From contig NZ_JARZHH010000041.1 in NCBI RefSeq assembly GCF_029946515.1, forward strand, positions 1-64,000: a stretch of DNA of 64,000 nucleotides. Reading direction: 5' to 3'. Positions 56,144 through 64,000 of the stretch are shown here, piece after piece. Numbering within the stretch: position 1 is the first letter of the stretch; the number at the start of each line of letters is the position of its first letter. The DNA is from Polyangium sp. 6x1 (GTDB lineage Bacteria > Myxococcota_A > Polyangia > Polyangiales > Polyangiaceae). Both the position numbers and the translations under genes were made by a program. The notes under the pieces were generated by a model. That model was given only the letters and a program-made list of their open reading frames with translations. It was not told the DNA's origin and did no database searches.

Positions 56144-58864
56144 ATGAGACGAAGAAGTAAATTGGGGCACAAAACAATCGTGAGCGGCGTCGCTCTCGTC
56201 GCGGGCTTTCTGGGGCTCGCCGTGCCCGTCACGGCGCGCGCGCAGACGTTCCCGGCCGACGACGCGACGTGGGTCCCGCTCGAGCGCACGGATCCGATGA
56301 CGGGCGTGACGACGCCGCTCAGCGACCCTGAAGGCGATACGGCAGGCCCGCGCGACATCGTCGGCAATGAGCAGTTCCCGCTCGCCTACGTGTACAGCGA
56401 CGCGACGCATTATTACTTCCGGATGCGGATCGACGAGTCGGTCCTGCAGAACGCGACGAACTTCCAGCCTTTCGGCTGGGGATGCGTGATCGATACGGAC
56501 AGCGATCCGAGCGATTACGAGTACAGCACGCTCGTCAACGGCACCTCGAACCCGGACGAGGTGCGGCTCTGGGCGAATACGACGCAGCAGACGCCGAACG
56601 ATCCCGGCGACGCACCGGAGATGCTCCTCAATGCGTACTCCGACCCGCTCACGATGGGCGCGATGGGCTACGGGTACGCGCGCGAGGCCGCGGCGGGCTC
56701 GAACTTCCCGCTCGCGACGCCGGACCCGGACGTCTTCATCGACTGGGCCATCGAGCGGAGCGCGCTCGTCGCCGCGGGCGTGAGCCTCGATCAGCCGCTG
56801 CGGATCGCCTGCGGCACGGCCTCGAACGGCACGTTCCTCTCGCAGGATTACACCGGCCCGGCGAACCTGCCCGATCTGCTCAGCGATCCGGTGAGCTGCG
56901 GCGCCGGCGGCTGCATTCCGCAAAACTGCATGGGCGCCGGCGAGACGTGCTCCGCGGGCGTGGGCGTGTGCCTCGCGACGGGCGTCATCATCTGCGACGC
57001 GCAAAACCAGCCGATGTGCACCGCGTTCCCGAACGAACCGGGGACCGAGGAGTGCGGTGATGGCCTCGACAACGATTGCGACGGCATTACCGACAATACC
57101 TGCCCCGACGCCGACGGCGACGGCTTCCCCGACGGCCACGAGGAGGTCATCGGGACCGATCCGAACGACGCCGACAGCGACGACGACGGCATCCCCGACG
57201 GCGAGGAGCCGGCCGCCGGCGTGGACACGGACGGCGACGGGCTCATCAATGCGCTCGATCCGGACAGCGACGACGACGGCCTCTTCGACGGGACCGAGGT
57301 CGGCAATGGTTGCAATGGGGCCGGGGTCGATCCCGCGGCGGGCCATTGCGTGCCCGACGGCGACATGGGCGAGACGAAGACGAACCCGCTCGACGCCGAC
57401 ACGGACGACGGCGGCGTGTCCGACGGCGCGGAGGACAAGGACCGCGACGGCGCGATCGACGCCGGCGAGACGAACCCCACGAGCGGGAACGGCGCGGACG
57501 ATTCGACGAACACGGACACCGACGGCGACGGGCTGAGCGACGGGTTCGAGACGGGCATCGGGACCGATCCGAACGACGCTGACAGCGACGACGACGGCCT
57601 GCCCGACGGAGAGGAGCCGAATCTGACGCTCGATTCGGACGGCGACGGGCTCATCAACCCGCTCGATCCGGACAGCGACAACGACGGCCTCGCCGACGGC
57701 ACCGAGAGCGGCAAGGATTGCTCGAACCCGGGGACGAACCCGGCCGCCGGCAACTGCGTGCCCGACGGCGACCTCGGCGCGACGACGACGTCGCCGATCG
57801 ACGCGGACACGGACGACGGCGGCGTGAGCGACGGCTCCGAGGACAAGGACCTCGACGGCGTGGTCGACGCCGGCGAGACCGATCCGACGGCGGGACACGG
57901 CGACGACGATTCGTTGAACCCGGACAGCGACGGCGACGGGCTGAGCGACGATCTCGAAGGAAGCCTCGGCAGCGATCCGAACGACGCCGACAGCGACGAC
58001 GACGGCGTGCCCGACGGCCAGGAGCCGAACCCCGCGGACGACACCGACGGCGACGGCATCAAGAACGTGCTCGATCCGGACAGCGACGGCGACGGGCTGA
58101 AGGACGGCACCGAAATGGGCAAGGGTTGCTCGGGCGACGGGACCGACCCGGCGGCCGGCAACTGCGTGGCCGACGGCGATAGCGGCGCGACGACGACGTC
58201 GCCCGTGGATCCCGACACCGACGACGGCGGGCTCTCCGACGGCGACGAGGACGCGGACAAGGACGGCGTGGTCGACCCGGGCGAGACCGATCCGACGAAG
58301 GGTCACGGCGGCGACGACGACGGCGATGCCGACGACGACGACGACGGGCTGACGGACGACGAAGAGGCGACGATCGGGACCGATCCGAACGACGGCGACA
58401 GCGACGACGACGGCGTGCTCGACGGCGACGAGCCGAGCCCGAACGTGGACACCGACGGGGATGGGCTCGTCAATGCGCTCGATCCGGACAGCGACGACGA
58501 CGGCCTCTTCGACGGGACGGAGCTCGGCAAGGATTGCTCGGCGGCGGGGACCGACGCGACGGCGGGCCATTGCACGCCCGACGGCGACATGGGCGCGACG
58601 AAGACGGATCCGCTGGAAGCGGATACCGACGACGGCGGGCTCTCCGACGGCGAGGAGGACAAGAACAAGAACGGCGTCGTGGATCCGGATGAGAAGGATC
58701 CGAATGACAAGACCGACGACGTGCCGTCGTCGTCGGACGGTGACGGTATCGACCTCACGGGCAGCGGCTTCTGCGCGGCCGGTCGCGGCGGCGGGAGCAA
58801 CGATGCAGCGCTCTTCGCGCTCGCGGCCCTCGGGGCGCTCGTGATTCGCAGGAAGCGTCGTTAG
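56144..58864 (+). CDS. Surface protein with thrombospondin-3 repeats, MYXO-CTERM-like (paralogue of 49608)
   Basis: 906 residues from ATG 56144, chosen for the GAGGGAG site; ATG 56120 and GTG 56102 lie upstream. Signal peptide (about 1-34, ending TARAQTF). The N-terminal 230 residues parallel the protein at 49608 ([55 protein letters not shown]), then one MopE-like motif (CGDGLDNDCDGITDN) and about six TSP3 blocks ([19 protein letters not shown]). The end is SGFCAAGRGGG, hydrophobic helix, IRRKRR. Likely a Ca-binding surface stalk. Confidence 0.92.
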   Translation: MRRRSKLGHKTIVSGVALVAGFLGLAVPVTARAQTFPADDATWVPLERTDPMTGVTTPLSDPEGDTAGPRDIVGNEQFPLAYVYSDATHYYFRMRIDESVLQNATNFQPFGWGCVIDTDSDPSDYEYSTLVNGTSNPDEVRLWANTTQQTPNDPGDAPEMLLNAYSDPLTMGAMGYGYAREAAAGSNFPLATPDPDVFIDWAIERSALVAAGVSLDQPLRIACGTASNGTFLSQDYTGPANLPDLLSDPVSCGAGGCIPQNCMGAGETCSAGVGVCLATGVIICDAQNQPMCTAFPNEPGTEECGDGLDNDCDGITDNTCPDADGDGFPDGHEEVIGTDPNDADSDDDGIPDGEEPAAGVDTDGDGLINALDPDSDDDGLFDGTEVGNGCNGAGVDPAAGHCVPDGDMGETKTNPLDADTDDGGVSDGAEDKDRDGAIDAGETNPTSGNGADDSTNTDTDGDGLSDGFETGIGTDPNDADSDDDGLPDGEEPNLTLDSDGDGLINPLDPDSDNDGLADGTESGKDCSNPGTNPAAGNCVPDGDLGATTTSPIDADTDDGGVSDGSEDKDLDGVVDAGETDPTAGHGDDDSLNPDSDGDGLSDDLEGSLGSDPNDADSDDDGVPDGQEPNPADDTDGDGIKNVLDPDSDGDGLKDGTEMGKGCSGDGTDPAAGNCVADGDSGATTTSPVDPDTDDGGLSDGDEDADKDGVVDPGETDPTKGHGGDDDGDADDDDDGLTDDEEATIGTDPNDGDSDDDGVLDGDEPSPNVDTDGDGLVNALDPDSDDDGLFDGTELGKDCSAAGTDATAGHCTPDGDMGATKTDPLEADTDDGGLSDGEEDKNKNGVVDPDEKDPNDKTDDVPSSSDGDGIDLTGSGFCAAGRGGGSNDAALFALAALGALVIRRKRR

Positions 58865-58880
58865 CTCGACGTGAGCTGAT

Positions 58881-58934
58881 AAAACGCACGCGGGGAGCGG
58901 TCGGCGAAAGCCGGCGCGCTCCCCGCGGCGTTTT
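58881..58934. terminator. Bidirectional terminator between convergent genes
   Basis: AAAACGC-a-CGCGGGGAGCG on the left pairs with CGCTCCCCGCG-g-CGTTTT on the right around a small inner stem with a GAAA loop. The A-run and T-run give a U-tract in both directions, 16 bases after the TSP3 gene and 27 bases before the end of the minus-strand lipoprotein gene. Confidence 0.8.
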
Positions 58935-58961
58935 GGGGGCGTCTCTACCGTCAATCGACGG

Positions 58962-59792
58962 TCAGAGGCATTCGTTCGAGATGCAATCCTTGCCGGGCGG
59001 GCAGGGGGTATCGAGGTCACACTCGGGGTTGACCTCTTCGTTCGTCTTGCAGAGCCCCTGATCGCAGGCGACGAAGCGATTGTCGATGAGCTTGCAGGCC
59101 GTGAGGTCGGCGCAGGGGTAATGGCAGTAGCCGTCCGCGCCGCACTGGGCCGCGCCGGGGCAGGGCTCCTTGCCGGGGCCGCAGCCAGGGATGGGGGAGG
59201 GATCGGGGATGCAGCCGCCGGCCGTGGTGTCGCAGATCTCGCCGCTCGGGCAGTCGGCGTTCTTGGTGCACGCGGGCTCGCAGATTCCGTCGACGCAGGC
59301 CTCGCCGCTCGCGCAGGGCTTCATCGGGCAGGCGGTCGCGGGGTCGGCGATGCAGATGCCCTTGTCGCAGACGTAGCCGGACTGGCAGGGGCTGTTCTCG
59401 TCGCAGCCGACTTCACATTGGCCGTTCGCGCATACCTTGCCGGGGCCGCATTCGTAGCTGTGGTTGCAGCCGACGAGGCAGAGACCGTCCAGGCAGACCG
59501 TGCCGGAGGGGCAGTCGCCATTGTCGACGCATGCGCAGGTCGTCACGTTCGGGTCGCACGAGGGATTGCCCCCGCCGGCGCCGCCCTGGCCACCGCCGCC
59601 GCCCTGGCCCACGTTCGGATTGGCGGGATGACAGCCGTAGCCGTCACAGATCATGCAGTTTTCCCCGTTCGCGTCGCACTCGATCTGCGCATCGGCGTCG
59701 GAGCAACCGCCGTAGCCGCTGCCTGCCGCGGCGAGGACGAGGAACAAGGCGCTCGGGCCGAGAAGCTTGGCAAAGGATGGACGCAAGAACAT
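58962..59792 (-). CDS. Cys-rich lipoprotein
   Basis: 276 residues from ATG 59792 (GGAGGG site). Signal with lipobox YGGC (Cys near 29). A Gly linker (QGGGGGQGGAGGG) is followed by seven or eight short Cys modules of the EB/Dickkopf-like type (CVDNGDCPSGTVCLDGLCLVGC, CGPGKVCANGQCEVGC, CASGEACVDGICEPAC). These disulfide-rich modules are typical of myxobacterial surface lipoproteins; ligand unknown. Separated from the TSP3 gene by a bidirectional terminator. Confidence 0.82.
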   Translation of the reverse strand: MFLRPSFAKLLGPSALFLVLAAAGSGYGGCSDADAQIECDANGENCMICDGYGCHPANPNVGQGGGGGQGGAGGGNPSCDPNVTTCACVDNGDCPSGTVCLDGLCLVGCNHSYECGPGKVCANGQCEVGCDENSPCQSGYVCDKGICIADPATACPMKPCASGEACVDGICEPACTKNADCPSGEICDTTAGGCIPDPSPIPGCGPGKEPCPGAAQCGADGYCHYPCADLTACKLIDNRFVACDQGLCKTNEEVNPECDLDTPCPPGKDCISNECL

Positions 59793-59907
59793 GAAAACCC
59801 TCCAGCGACGGACGCGCCGCAACGAACGCGCGGAGCGCCTGCGTATTCGTACCATGGGGGTGCGTAACACGCACCGTGCCACCGTCTCACGTTGCTTGGG
59901 GTTGCGG

Positions 59908-59961
59908 GTTCACGCGTCGCTGTGAACGATCGGATACGCGCTCTCGTGCGCGAGCGTTCAC
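59908..59961. repeat. GTTCAC/GTGAAC inverted-repeat cluster
   Basis: GTTCAC at 59908-59913 and 59956-59961 and GTGAAC at 59922-59927 can form alternative hairpins, 115 bases upstream of the Cys-rich lipoprotein start. Possibly an operator pair; no regulator is known. Confidence 0.35.
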
Positions 59962-60028
59962 GCCTCCGCCGAGACAGCAGCCATGCGCCGGGGTAGTCCC
60001 GAACGGAGCGAAGCGGCGTGAGGGACGT

Positions 60029-60056
60029 AGGGGGAGCCCCAACGAGGGCTCCCCCT
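60029..60056 (-). terminator. Hairpin downstream of the serine palmitoyltransferase-like gene
   Basis: A perfect 10-bp stem (AGGGGGAGCC) with an 8-base loop, 15 bases after the stop of the minus-strand gene. There is no U-tract; probable terminator or 3' stabiliser. Confidence 0.5.
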
Positions 60057-60071
60057 CCACCAAAACCCTTT

Positions 60072-61727
60072 TCAAATGACGCCGAATTTCTTGCCGACTT
60101 TTTCGAATGCTTCGAGGGCGCGGTCGAGGTGGTGGCGCTCGTGCGTCGCCATGTAGCTCGTGCGCAGGACCTGCTGCTTCGGGGGGACGCCGGGCGTGAT
60201 GAAGGGGTTCACGTAGATCGAGTGCTCGTCGAGCAGCGTCTTCCACATCATCACGGTCCGCAGGTCGTCGCGGATGTAAATCGGGATGACGGCGGTCTCG
60301 GTCTTCCCGAGCTCGAAGCCGAGGCGGCGCAGCTCGTTCCGCATGTACGTGAAGTTCTCGCGCAGCTTGTCCTGACGCTCGGGCTCCGCTTGCATCACTT
60401 CGAGCGCGGCCATCGCGGCGGCCACGCTCGGGGGCGCGGCGCTCGCGGCGAAGAGGAAGCTATAGGCGAAGTGCTGAATGTAATCGAGCACCTTGCGTTC
60501 GCCGACGAGCCATCCGCCGATCGAGGCGAGGGATTTCGAGAACGTCCCGCCGATGAGGTCGACCTGGTCGGCGACGCCGAAATGGGCGGCCGTGCCGCGG
60601 CCGCCGGGGCCGATTACGCCGAGGGCGTGCGCGTCGTCGACGAGGAGCCGCGCCTTGTGCTTCTTCACCACCGAGACGATGCCGGGCAGGTTCGCGATTT
60701 CGCCCTGCGCGCTGAAGACGCCGTCCGTGATGACGAGCGCGCCTTCGCTCACGTCGAGCTCGGAGAGGGCCTGGTCGAGGGCCTCGGGGTCGTTGTGCCG
60801 ATAGCGCACCATGCGCGCGCCGGCGGCCTGGCCGAGGCGGACGCCGTCGTAGATCGAGGCGTGGTCGTCCTTGTCGATGACGGCGACGCTCTTCTTGTTG
60901 GAGAGCAGCGCGCTGATCGTGGCGATGTTGACCTGGTAGCCCGTGGTGAACACGAGCCCCGCCTCCTTGCCGTGGTAGGCCGCGAGCTTCTCTTCGAGCT
61001 CGTTGTGCAGGCGCATCGAGCCGTTCACGAGGCGCGAGCCCGTCATGCTCGTGCCGTACTTGTCGATCGCTTGCTTTGCGGCTTCGCGGACCTTCGGGTG
61101 CGTGGTCAGCCCGAGGTAGTTGTTCGAGCCGAGCATGATGACCTTGCGGCCTTCGAGCTGCGCTTCCGGCCCGTTGTTGAAGTCGAGCGGGCGGAAGAAC
61201 GGGTAGACGCCCATGGCGCGGGCGTTGTCCGCGGTCATGAACTTGTAACACTTCTCGAAGACGTCCCGGCCGCCGATGCGCGAGAGCGAGGTGCGCGACG
61301 CCATCTGCTGGGCGAGTTTTTCCTCCGCTGCGCTGCCGGGTCCCGCCGGCTTCGGCGCCTCGACGCTCGCGGCTTCAGCCGTCCCGGCGCCGTTTGTCGC
61401 GTGCGCGGCGCCGTTCGTCGCGTGCGCGGCGGCGCCGTTTGTCGCGTGCGCGGCGGCGCCGTTCGTCGGGGCTGCCGACACCGCGACGGAGGCGGGGTTC
61501 TTCGCGACCACCTCGTCGCCGCCGTCGAGGGCCGGGTCGATCGTGGGCAGCGCGTGGCCGTTGAGGAGGATGCTCCAGGCTTCGGAGGCGCGTTCGGCGG
61601 CCGCTTCGAGCCGGCCTCGCGCGTCCATCAGGCCCGTTGCCACCTGCATCACGCGGTCGTTGCTGATGAGGCGCATCACGGCGCTGGAGGAGGACAGCTT
61701 CTTTCCCAGTCGATCGATCACGCTCAT
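60072..61727 (-). CDS. Serine palmitoyltransferase-like alpha-oxoamine synthase with long N-terminal extension
   Basis: 551 residues. PLP enzyme joining an amino acid to an acyl thioester; the sphingolipid enzyme serine palmitoyltransferase is the closest fit, with KBL/BioF relatives possible. Catalytic core about 165-551: GSNNYLGLTTHP, His 289 (DKDDHASIYDG), LLVDDAHALGVIG (364-367) and PLP Lys 398 in GGTFSKSLASIGGW. The extension (1-165) has a helical start, three TNGAAAHA-type repeats (89-114) and an Ala-rich linker; it is unusual, the core family being near 400. Myxobacteria do make sphingolipids. Start ATG 61727. Divergent from an NtrC-type regulator. Confidence 0.88.
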   Translation of the reverse strand: MSVIDRLGKKLSSSSAVMRLISNDRVMQVATGLMDARGRLEAAAERASEAWSILLNGHALPTIDPALDGGDEVVAKNPASVAVSAAPTNGAAAHATNGAAAHATNGAAHATNGAGTAEAASVEAPKPAGPGSAAEEKLAQQMASRTSLSRIGGRDVFEKCYKFMTADNARAMGVYPFFRPLDFNNGPEAQLEGRKVIMLGSNNYLGLTTHPKVREAAKQAIDKYGTSMTGSRLVNGSMRLHNELEEKLAAYHGKEAGLVFTTGYQVNIATISALLSNKKSVAVIDKDDHASIYDGVRLGQAAGARMVRYRHNDPEALDQALSELDVSEGALVITDGVFSAQGEIANLPGIVSVVKKHKARLLVDDAHALGVIGPGGRGTAAHFGVADQVDLIGGTFSKSLASIGGWLVGERKVLDYIQHFAYSFLFAASAAPPSVAAAMAALEVMQAEPERQDKLRENFTYMRNELRRLGFELGKTETAVIPIYIRDDLRTVMMWKTLLDEHSIYVNPFITPGVPPKQQVLRTSYMATHERHHLDRALEAFEKVGKKFGVI

Positions 61728-61758
61728 GAATAAGGATCCTCGGTCCCCGCCCCGCGGG

Positions 61759-61800
61759 GTTTGGGGGCGCAGCTCGGCTTGCCGAGCAGAGCCCCCAAAC
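61759..61800 (-). promoter_or_regulatory. 42-base two-part perfect hairpin in the leader of the alpha-oxoamine synthase gene
   Basis: The outer stem GTTTGGGGGC pairs with 61791-61800, the inner stem GCTCGGC (61772-61778) with 61781-61787; symmetric 3-base internal loops (GCA/AGA) and a 2-base loop. It lies 31 bases upstream of the minus-strand start codon. It could be an attenuator, a binding site or a hairpin at the mRNA 5' end. Confidence 0.6.
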
Positions 61801-61867
61801 GATGACTGACGCTGCCCGGGGATACGGCTCATGGAAGCCCCTGTCAATCGTGCCTCCAGTGCAACCG

Positions 61868-61896
61868 TTGCAGGGTAGCCTCGATCCGTGTAGAAA
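61868..61896 (+). promoter_or_regulatory. Possible sigma-70 promoter of the NtrC-type regulator
   Basis: TTGCAG (61868-61873), 17-base spacer, TAGAAA (61891-61896), with the start codon 15 bases further on, giving a very short leader. Confidence 0.4.
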
Positions 61897-61911
61897 AGTT
61901 TGCGAGGATCC

Positions 61912-63273
61912 ATGCGTCGAGTCCTGGTCGTCGACGACGAAGAGAACTTGCGGGTCGTCGTTCGCTCCTTCCTGAAGCGTGACGGCTACGAGGTGGAGGT
62001 GGCGCCGGGCGTCGAGGAGGCGCTCGCGCTTCTCGAGTCTTTTGGTCCGGATTTCATCCTCACGGACGTGCGGATGCCGCGGCTCGGGGGGCTCGATCTG
62101 CTCGCGACGCTGAAGGCGAAGGGCGATCCGGCGACGGTCATCGTGATGAGCGCGTACGGCAACGTCGACCTCGCCATCGAGGCGATGAAGGCCGGCGCGT
62201 ACGACTACATCCAGAAGCCGTTCAAGGCCGAGGAGCTCTTGCTCACGCTGCGCAAGGCCGAGGAGCGGGAGGCGCTGCGCCGCGAGAACCGCGCGCTGAA
62301 GCGCGAGATCCTGCGCGAGAGCACGTTCGAGGAGATCCTCGCGAAGAGCGAGAGCATGCAGGCGATCTTCAAGACGATCTCCAAGATCGCCGACTACAAG
62401 ACGACGGTGCTCGTGACCGGCGAGAGCGGCGTGGGCAAGGAGCTCGTGGCGCGGGCGATCCATCGGCGGAGCACGCGGCGCGGCGGGCCGTTCGTCGCGG
62501 TGAACTGCGGGGCGATCCCCGAGAGCCTGCTCGAGAGTGAGCTCTTCGGTTACCGGCGCGGCGCCTTCACGGACGCGACGACCGACCGCGTGGGTCTCTT
62601 CGAACAGGCCAACCACGGCACGCTCCTGCTCGACGAGATCGGCGAGCTTCCGCTCCCGCTCCAGGTGAAGCTGCTCCGGGTGCTGCAGGAGGAGACGATC
62701 CGGAGGCTCGGCGACGCGAAGGACATCAAGGTCGATGTGCGGATCATCGCCGCGACGCACCGCGATCTGCACGCCGAGACGCAAGCGGGCCGGTTCCGCG
62801 AGGATCTGTTTTATCGGATCAACGTCCTGCCGATCGGCATCCCGCCGCTCCGGGAGCGGCGCGAGGACGTGCCGCTGCTCGTCGAGCACTTCATGAACCG
62901 CAACAACGCGCGCTTCGGGACGAACATCCGCGCGCTCTCGCCCGAGGCGCGGCGCCTGCTGCTCGAGTACGGCTGGCCGGGCAACGTGCGCGAGCTCGAA
63001 AACACCATCGAGCGGGCCATGGTGCTCGCCGAGAAGGACAGCATCGAGGCCGACGATCTGCCCGAGCGCATCCGCGAGGCGCGTGATCCGATCCAGCTCC
63101 ACCTGACGAGCGGGGAGCTCTCGATCAAGAAGACCGCGCGCGTCATCGAGGAGATCCTCATCCGCCGCGCGCTGCAGAAGACGAAAGGCAACCGCACGCG
63201 CGCCGCCGAGGTGCTCGAGATCAGCCACCGCGCGCTGCTCTACAAGATCAAAGACTACCGGATCGATCTCTGA
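61912..63273 (+). CDS. NtrC-family sigma-54-dependent response regulator
   Basis: 453 residues. Receiver 1-118 (acid pocket DDE 8-10, phospho-Asp 52, Lys 102), AAA+ domain about 140-380 with Walker A GESGVGKE (170-177), the sigma-54 contact loop as GAFTDA (217-222; the usual form is GAFTGA), Walker B GTLLLDEI (236-243) and the arginine region (REDLFYRINVLPIG). C-terminal Fis-type HTH (NRTRAAEVLEISHRALLYKI). It activates sigma-54 promoters after phosphorylation. No partner kinase is adjacent. Divergent from the serine-palmitoyltransferase-like gene, which it may control. ATG 61912 is preferred to the start at 61900. Confidence 0.94.
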   Translation: MRRVLVVDDEENLRVVVRSFLKRDGYEVEVAPGVEEALALLESFGPDFILTDVRMPRLGGLDLLATLKAKGDPATVIVMSAYGNVDLAIEAMKAGAYDYIQKPFKAEELLLTLRKAEEREALRRENRALKREILRESTFEEILAKSESMQAIFKTISKIADYKTTVLVTGESGVGKELVARAIHRRSTRRGGPFVAVNCGAIPESLLESELFGYRRGAFTDATTDRVGLFEQANHGTLLLDEIGELPLPLQVKLLRVLQEETIRRLGDAKDIKVDVRIIAATHRDLHAETQAGRFREDLFYRINVLPIGIPPLRERREDVPLLVEHFMNRNNARFGTNIRALSPEARRLLLEYGWPGNVRELENTIERAMVLAEKDSIEADDLPERIREARDPIQLHLTSGELSIKKTARVIEEILIRRALQKTKGNRTRAAEVLEISHRALLYKIKDYRIDL

Positions 63274-63404
63274 TCCCGGTGTTCGGCCGCGAACCGAACT
63301 ACGCGGAGTCCATTGAAGCGGCGGTTTTGTGCCATGGGATTGAAAGCGTCAGCGGACCGACAGGGGCCCTGACACGTCGCGAAAAATTAGCTAGCTTTCC
63401 GACC

Positions 63405-64000
63405 GTGACGACCATGAAGGGTCCGCCCGGCGCACCGGGACCGACGCCACCTTCGCCGGGGCGCGGGTCGTCGCGGCGTGCGTTCTCCGAGCTTCCTCCG
63501 AGCAGCGAGCCGAAGGCCGCGCGCGAGCCCGTCGCCCCGGCGACGAACCCGGAGGACAAACCGGCGCCTTCGACGAACGGCAAGCCGTTCTTCTCGCCGC
63601 CCCCGCTGCGCGGGCCCACTCCGACGCCGCCGCCGCCGGCCGCGCGCCCGACGCCCCCGGCCTCCGTGCCGCCGCCGTCCATGCCGGGCTCGGGAACCGG
63701 TCGCGCAACGCCGCTGCCACCCACGCCGTCCGGGTTTTCCCGCGGGGCGACGCCGCCGCCGCCCTCGACCACGCCCCGCTCGTGGGCCCCGTCGACGCAA
63801 AAACGGAACACGCCGCTCTCGACGTCGCCGGGCTCGCAGGGGCCGCGGACGATCTCGACGATCCCGCCGCCGCCCACGTCGCCGCCGCCCTCGTCGCTCG
63901 CGCACTCGACGTCGCGGCCGCCGGGGGCGCCTCGCGCGCAAACGCTCCTCTCGGCGCGGCCGGCGGTCGATCCGGGCCTCGTGACGCCGGCGGCGCGTGT
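63405..64000 (+). CDS. Proline-rich protein, 3' truncated by window end
   Basis: An open frame runs from GTG 63405 (or ATG 63414) to the window edge, 198 codons without a stop. The sequence is low complexity, rich in P, S, T and R (GAPGPTPPSPGRGSSRR, FFSPPPLRGPTPTPPPP, then LLSARPAVDPGL near the edge). Such a disordered N-terminal region often precedes a folded domain in myxobacterial regulators, which would lie outside the window. Function unknown. Confidence 0.6.
   Translation, partial: MTTMKGPPGAPGPTPPSPGRGSSRRAFSELPPSSEPKAAREPVAPATNPEDKPAPSTNGKPFFSPPPLRGPTPTPPPPAARPTPPASVPPPSMPGSGTGRATPLPPTPSGFSRGATPPPPSTTPRSWAPSTQKRNTPLSTSPGSQGPRTISTIPPPPTSPPPSSLAHSTSRPPGAPRAQTLLSARPAVDPGLVTPAAR

Noticed and set aside
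56069-59020. Minus-strand frame of 983 codons opposite the second TSP3 protein
   Set aside because: Same mirror effect; overlaps the promoter and terminator of the real genes.
60018-61733. Plus-strand frame of 571 codons opposite the serine-palmitoyltransferase-like gene
   Set aside because: No domain; the minus strand has full PLP-enzyme motifs.

Overview
The window is uniformly GC-rich DNA with dense, co-oriented genes. It carries MYXO-CTERM-like sorting tails, Cys-rich lipoproteins, a Ser/Thr kinase with WD40 repeats and an ElbD-like lipid enzyme. Together these point to a myxobacterium (Myxococcota), most likely of the Polyangium/Sorangium side; this is inferred from gene content only.

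Layout. 1-3925: tail of a Gly-rich RNA-binding protein, a small basic protein, a lipoprotein, an AEC transporter, greB and a proline-rich membrane protein. 3941-14591: a tightly coupled lipid operon of seven genes (desaturase, CDP-archaeol-synthase-like protein, PEP-synthase-like phosphotransferase, UbiA-like membrane protein, methyltransferase, PlsC-type acyltransferase, and a 1389-residue FAAL-carrier-thioester reductase-kinase fusion); it resembles the myxobacterial elb ether-lipid locus. 14616-18823: signalling genes (STAS protein divergent from a Pkn-WD40 kinase, a lone receiver, a GNAT). 18945-22650: lipoprotein, DUF4159 and VWA/amidotransferase-like protein. 22666-33048: quinol NO reductase, butyrobetaine-dioxygenase-like enzyme, three cell-envelope or unknown genes, a TetR-carotenoid oxygenase pair with a clear operator/promoter and a 43-bp tandem repeat, and an epimerase divergent from an AraC regulator.

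33058-43318 is the accessory part: a C2-like gene fragment, then a vgrG module (unknown accessory protein, DUF4280 PAAR-like tip, VgrG with a peptidoglycan-binding tail, an unrecognised 704-residue candidate effector with Cys-His-Asp order, and a translationally coupled lipoprotein as candidate immunity protein). Next come a 157-bp IS5-derived remnant with terminal inverted repeats, a low-GC Cys-rich secreted protein and several gene fragments.

43317-49424 on the minus strand: a Cys-rich surface lipoprotein with ten 43-residue repeats, then a skp-lpxD-fabZ lipid A operon that continues into an N6-adenine-type DNA methyltransferase. 49608-58864: two paralogous Ca-binding thrombospondin-3 repeat surface proteins flanking a methyltransferase; between the first and the methyltransferase lies a cluster of perfect hairpins with covarying stems. 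58962-64000: Cys-rich lipoprotein, a serine-palmitoyltransferase-like enzyme with a strong hairpin in its leader, a divergent NtrC-type sigma-54 regulator, and the start of a proline-rich protein that runs off the window.

The most promising systems are the lipid operon, the vgrG effector module and the hairpin family at 54468-54719.
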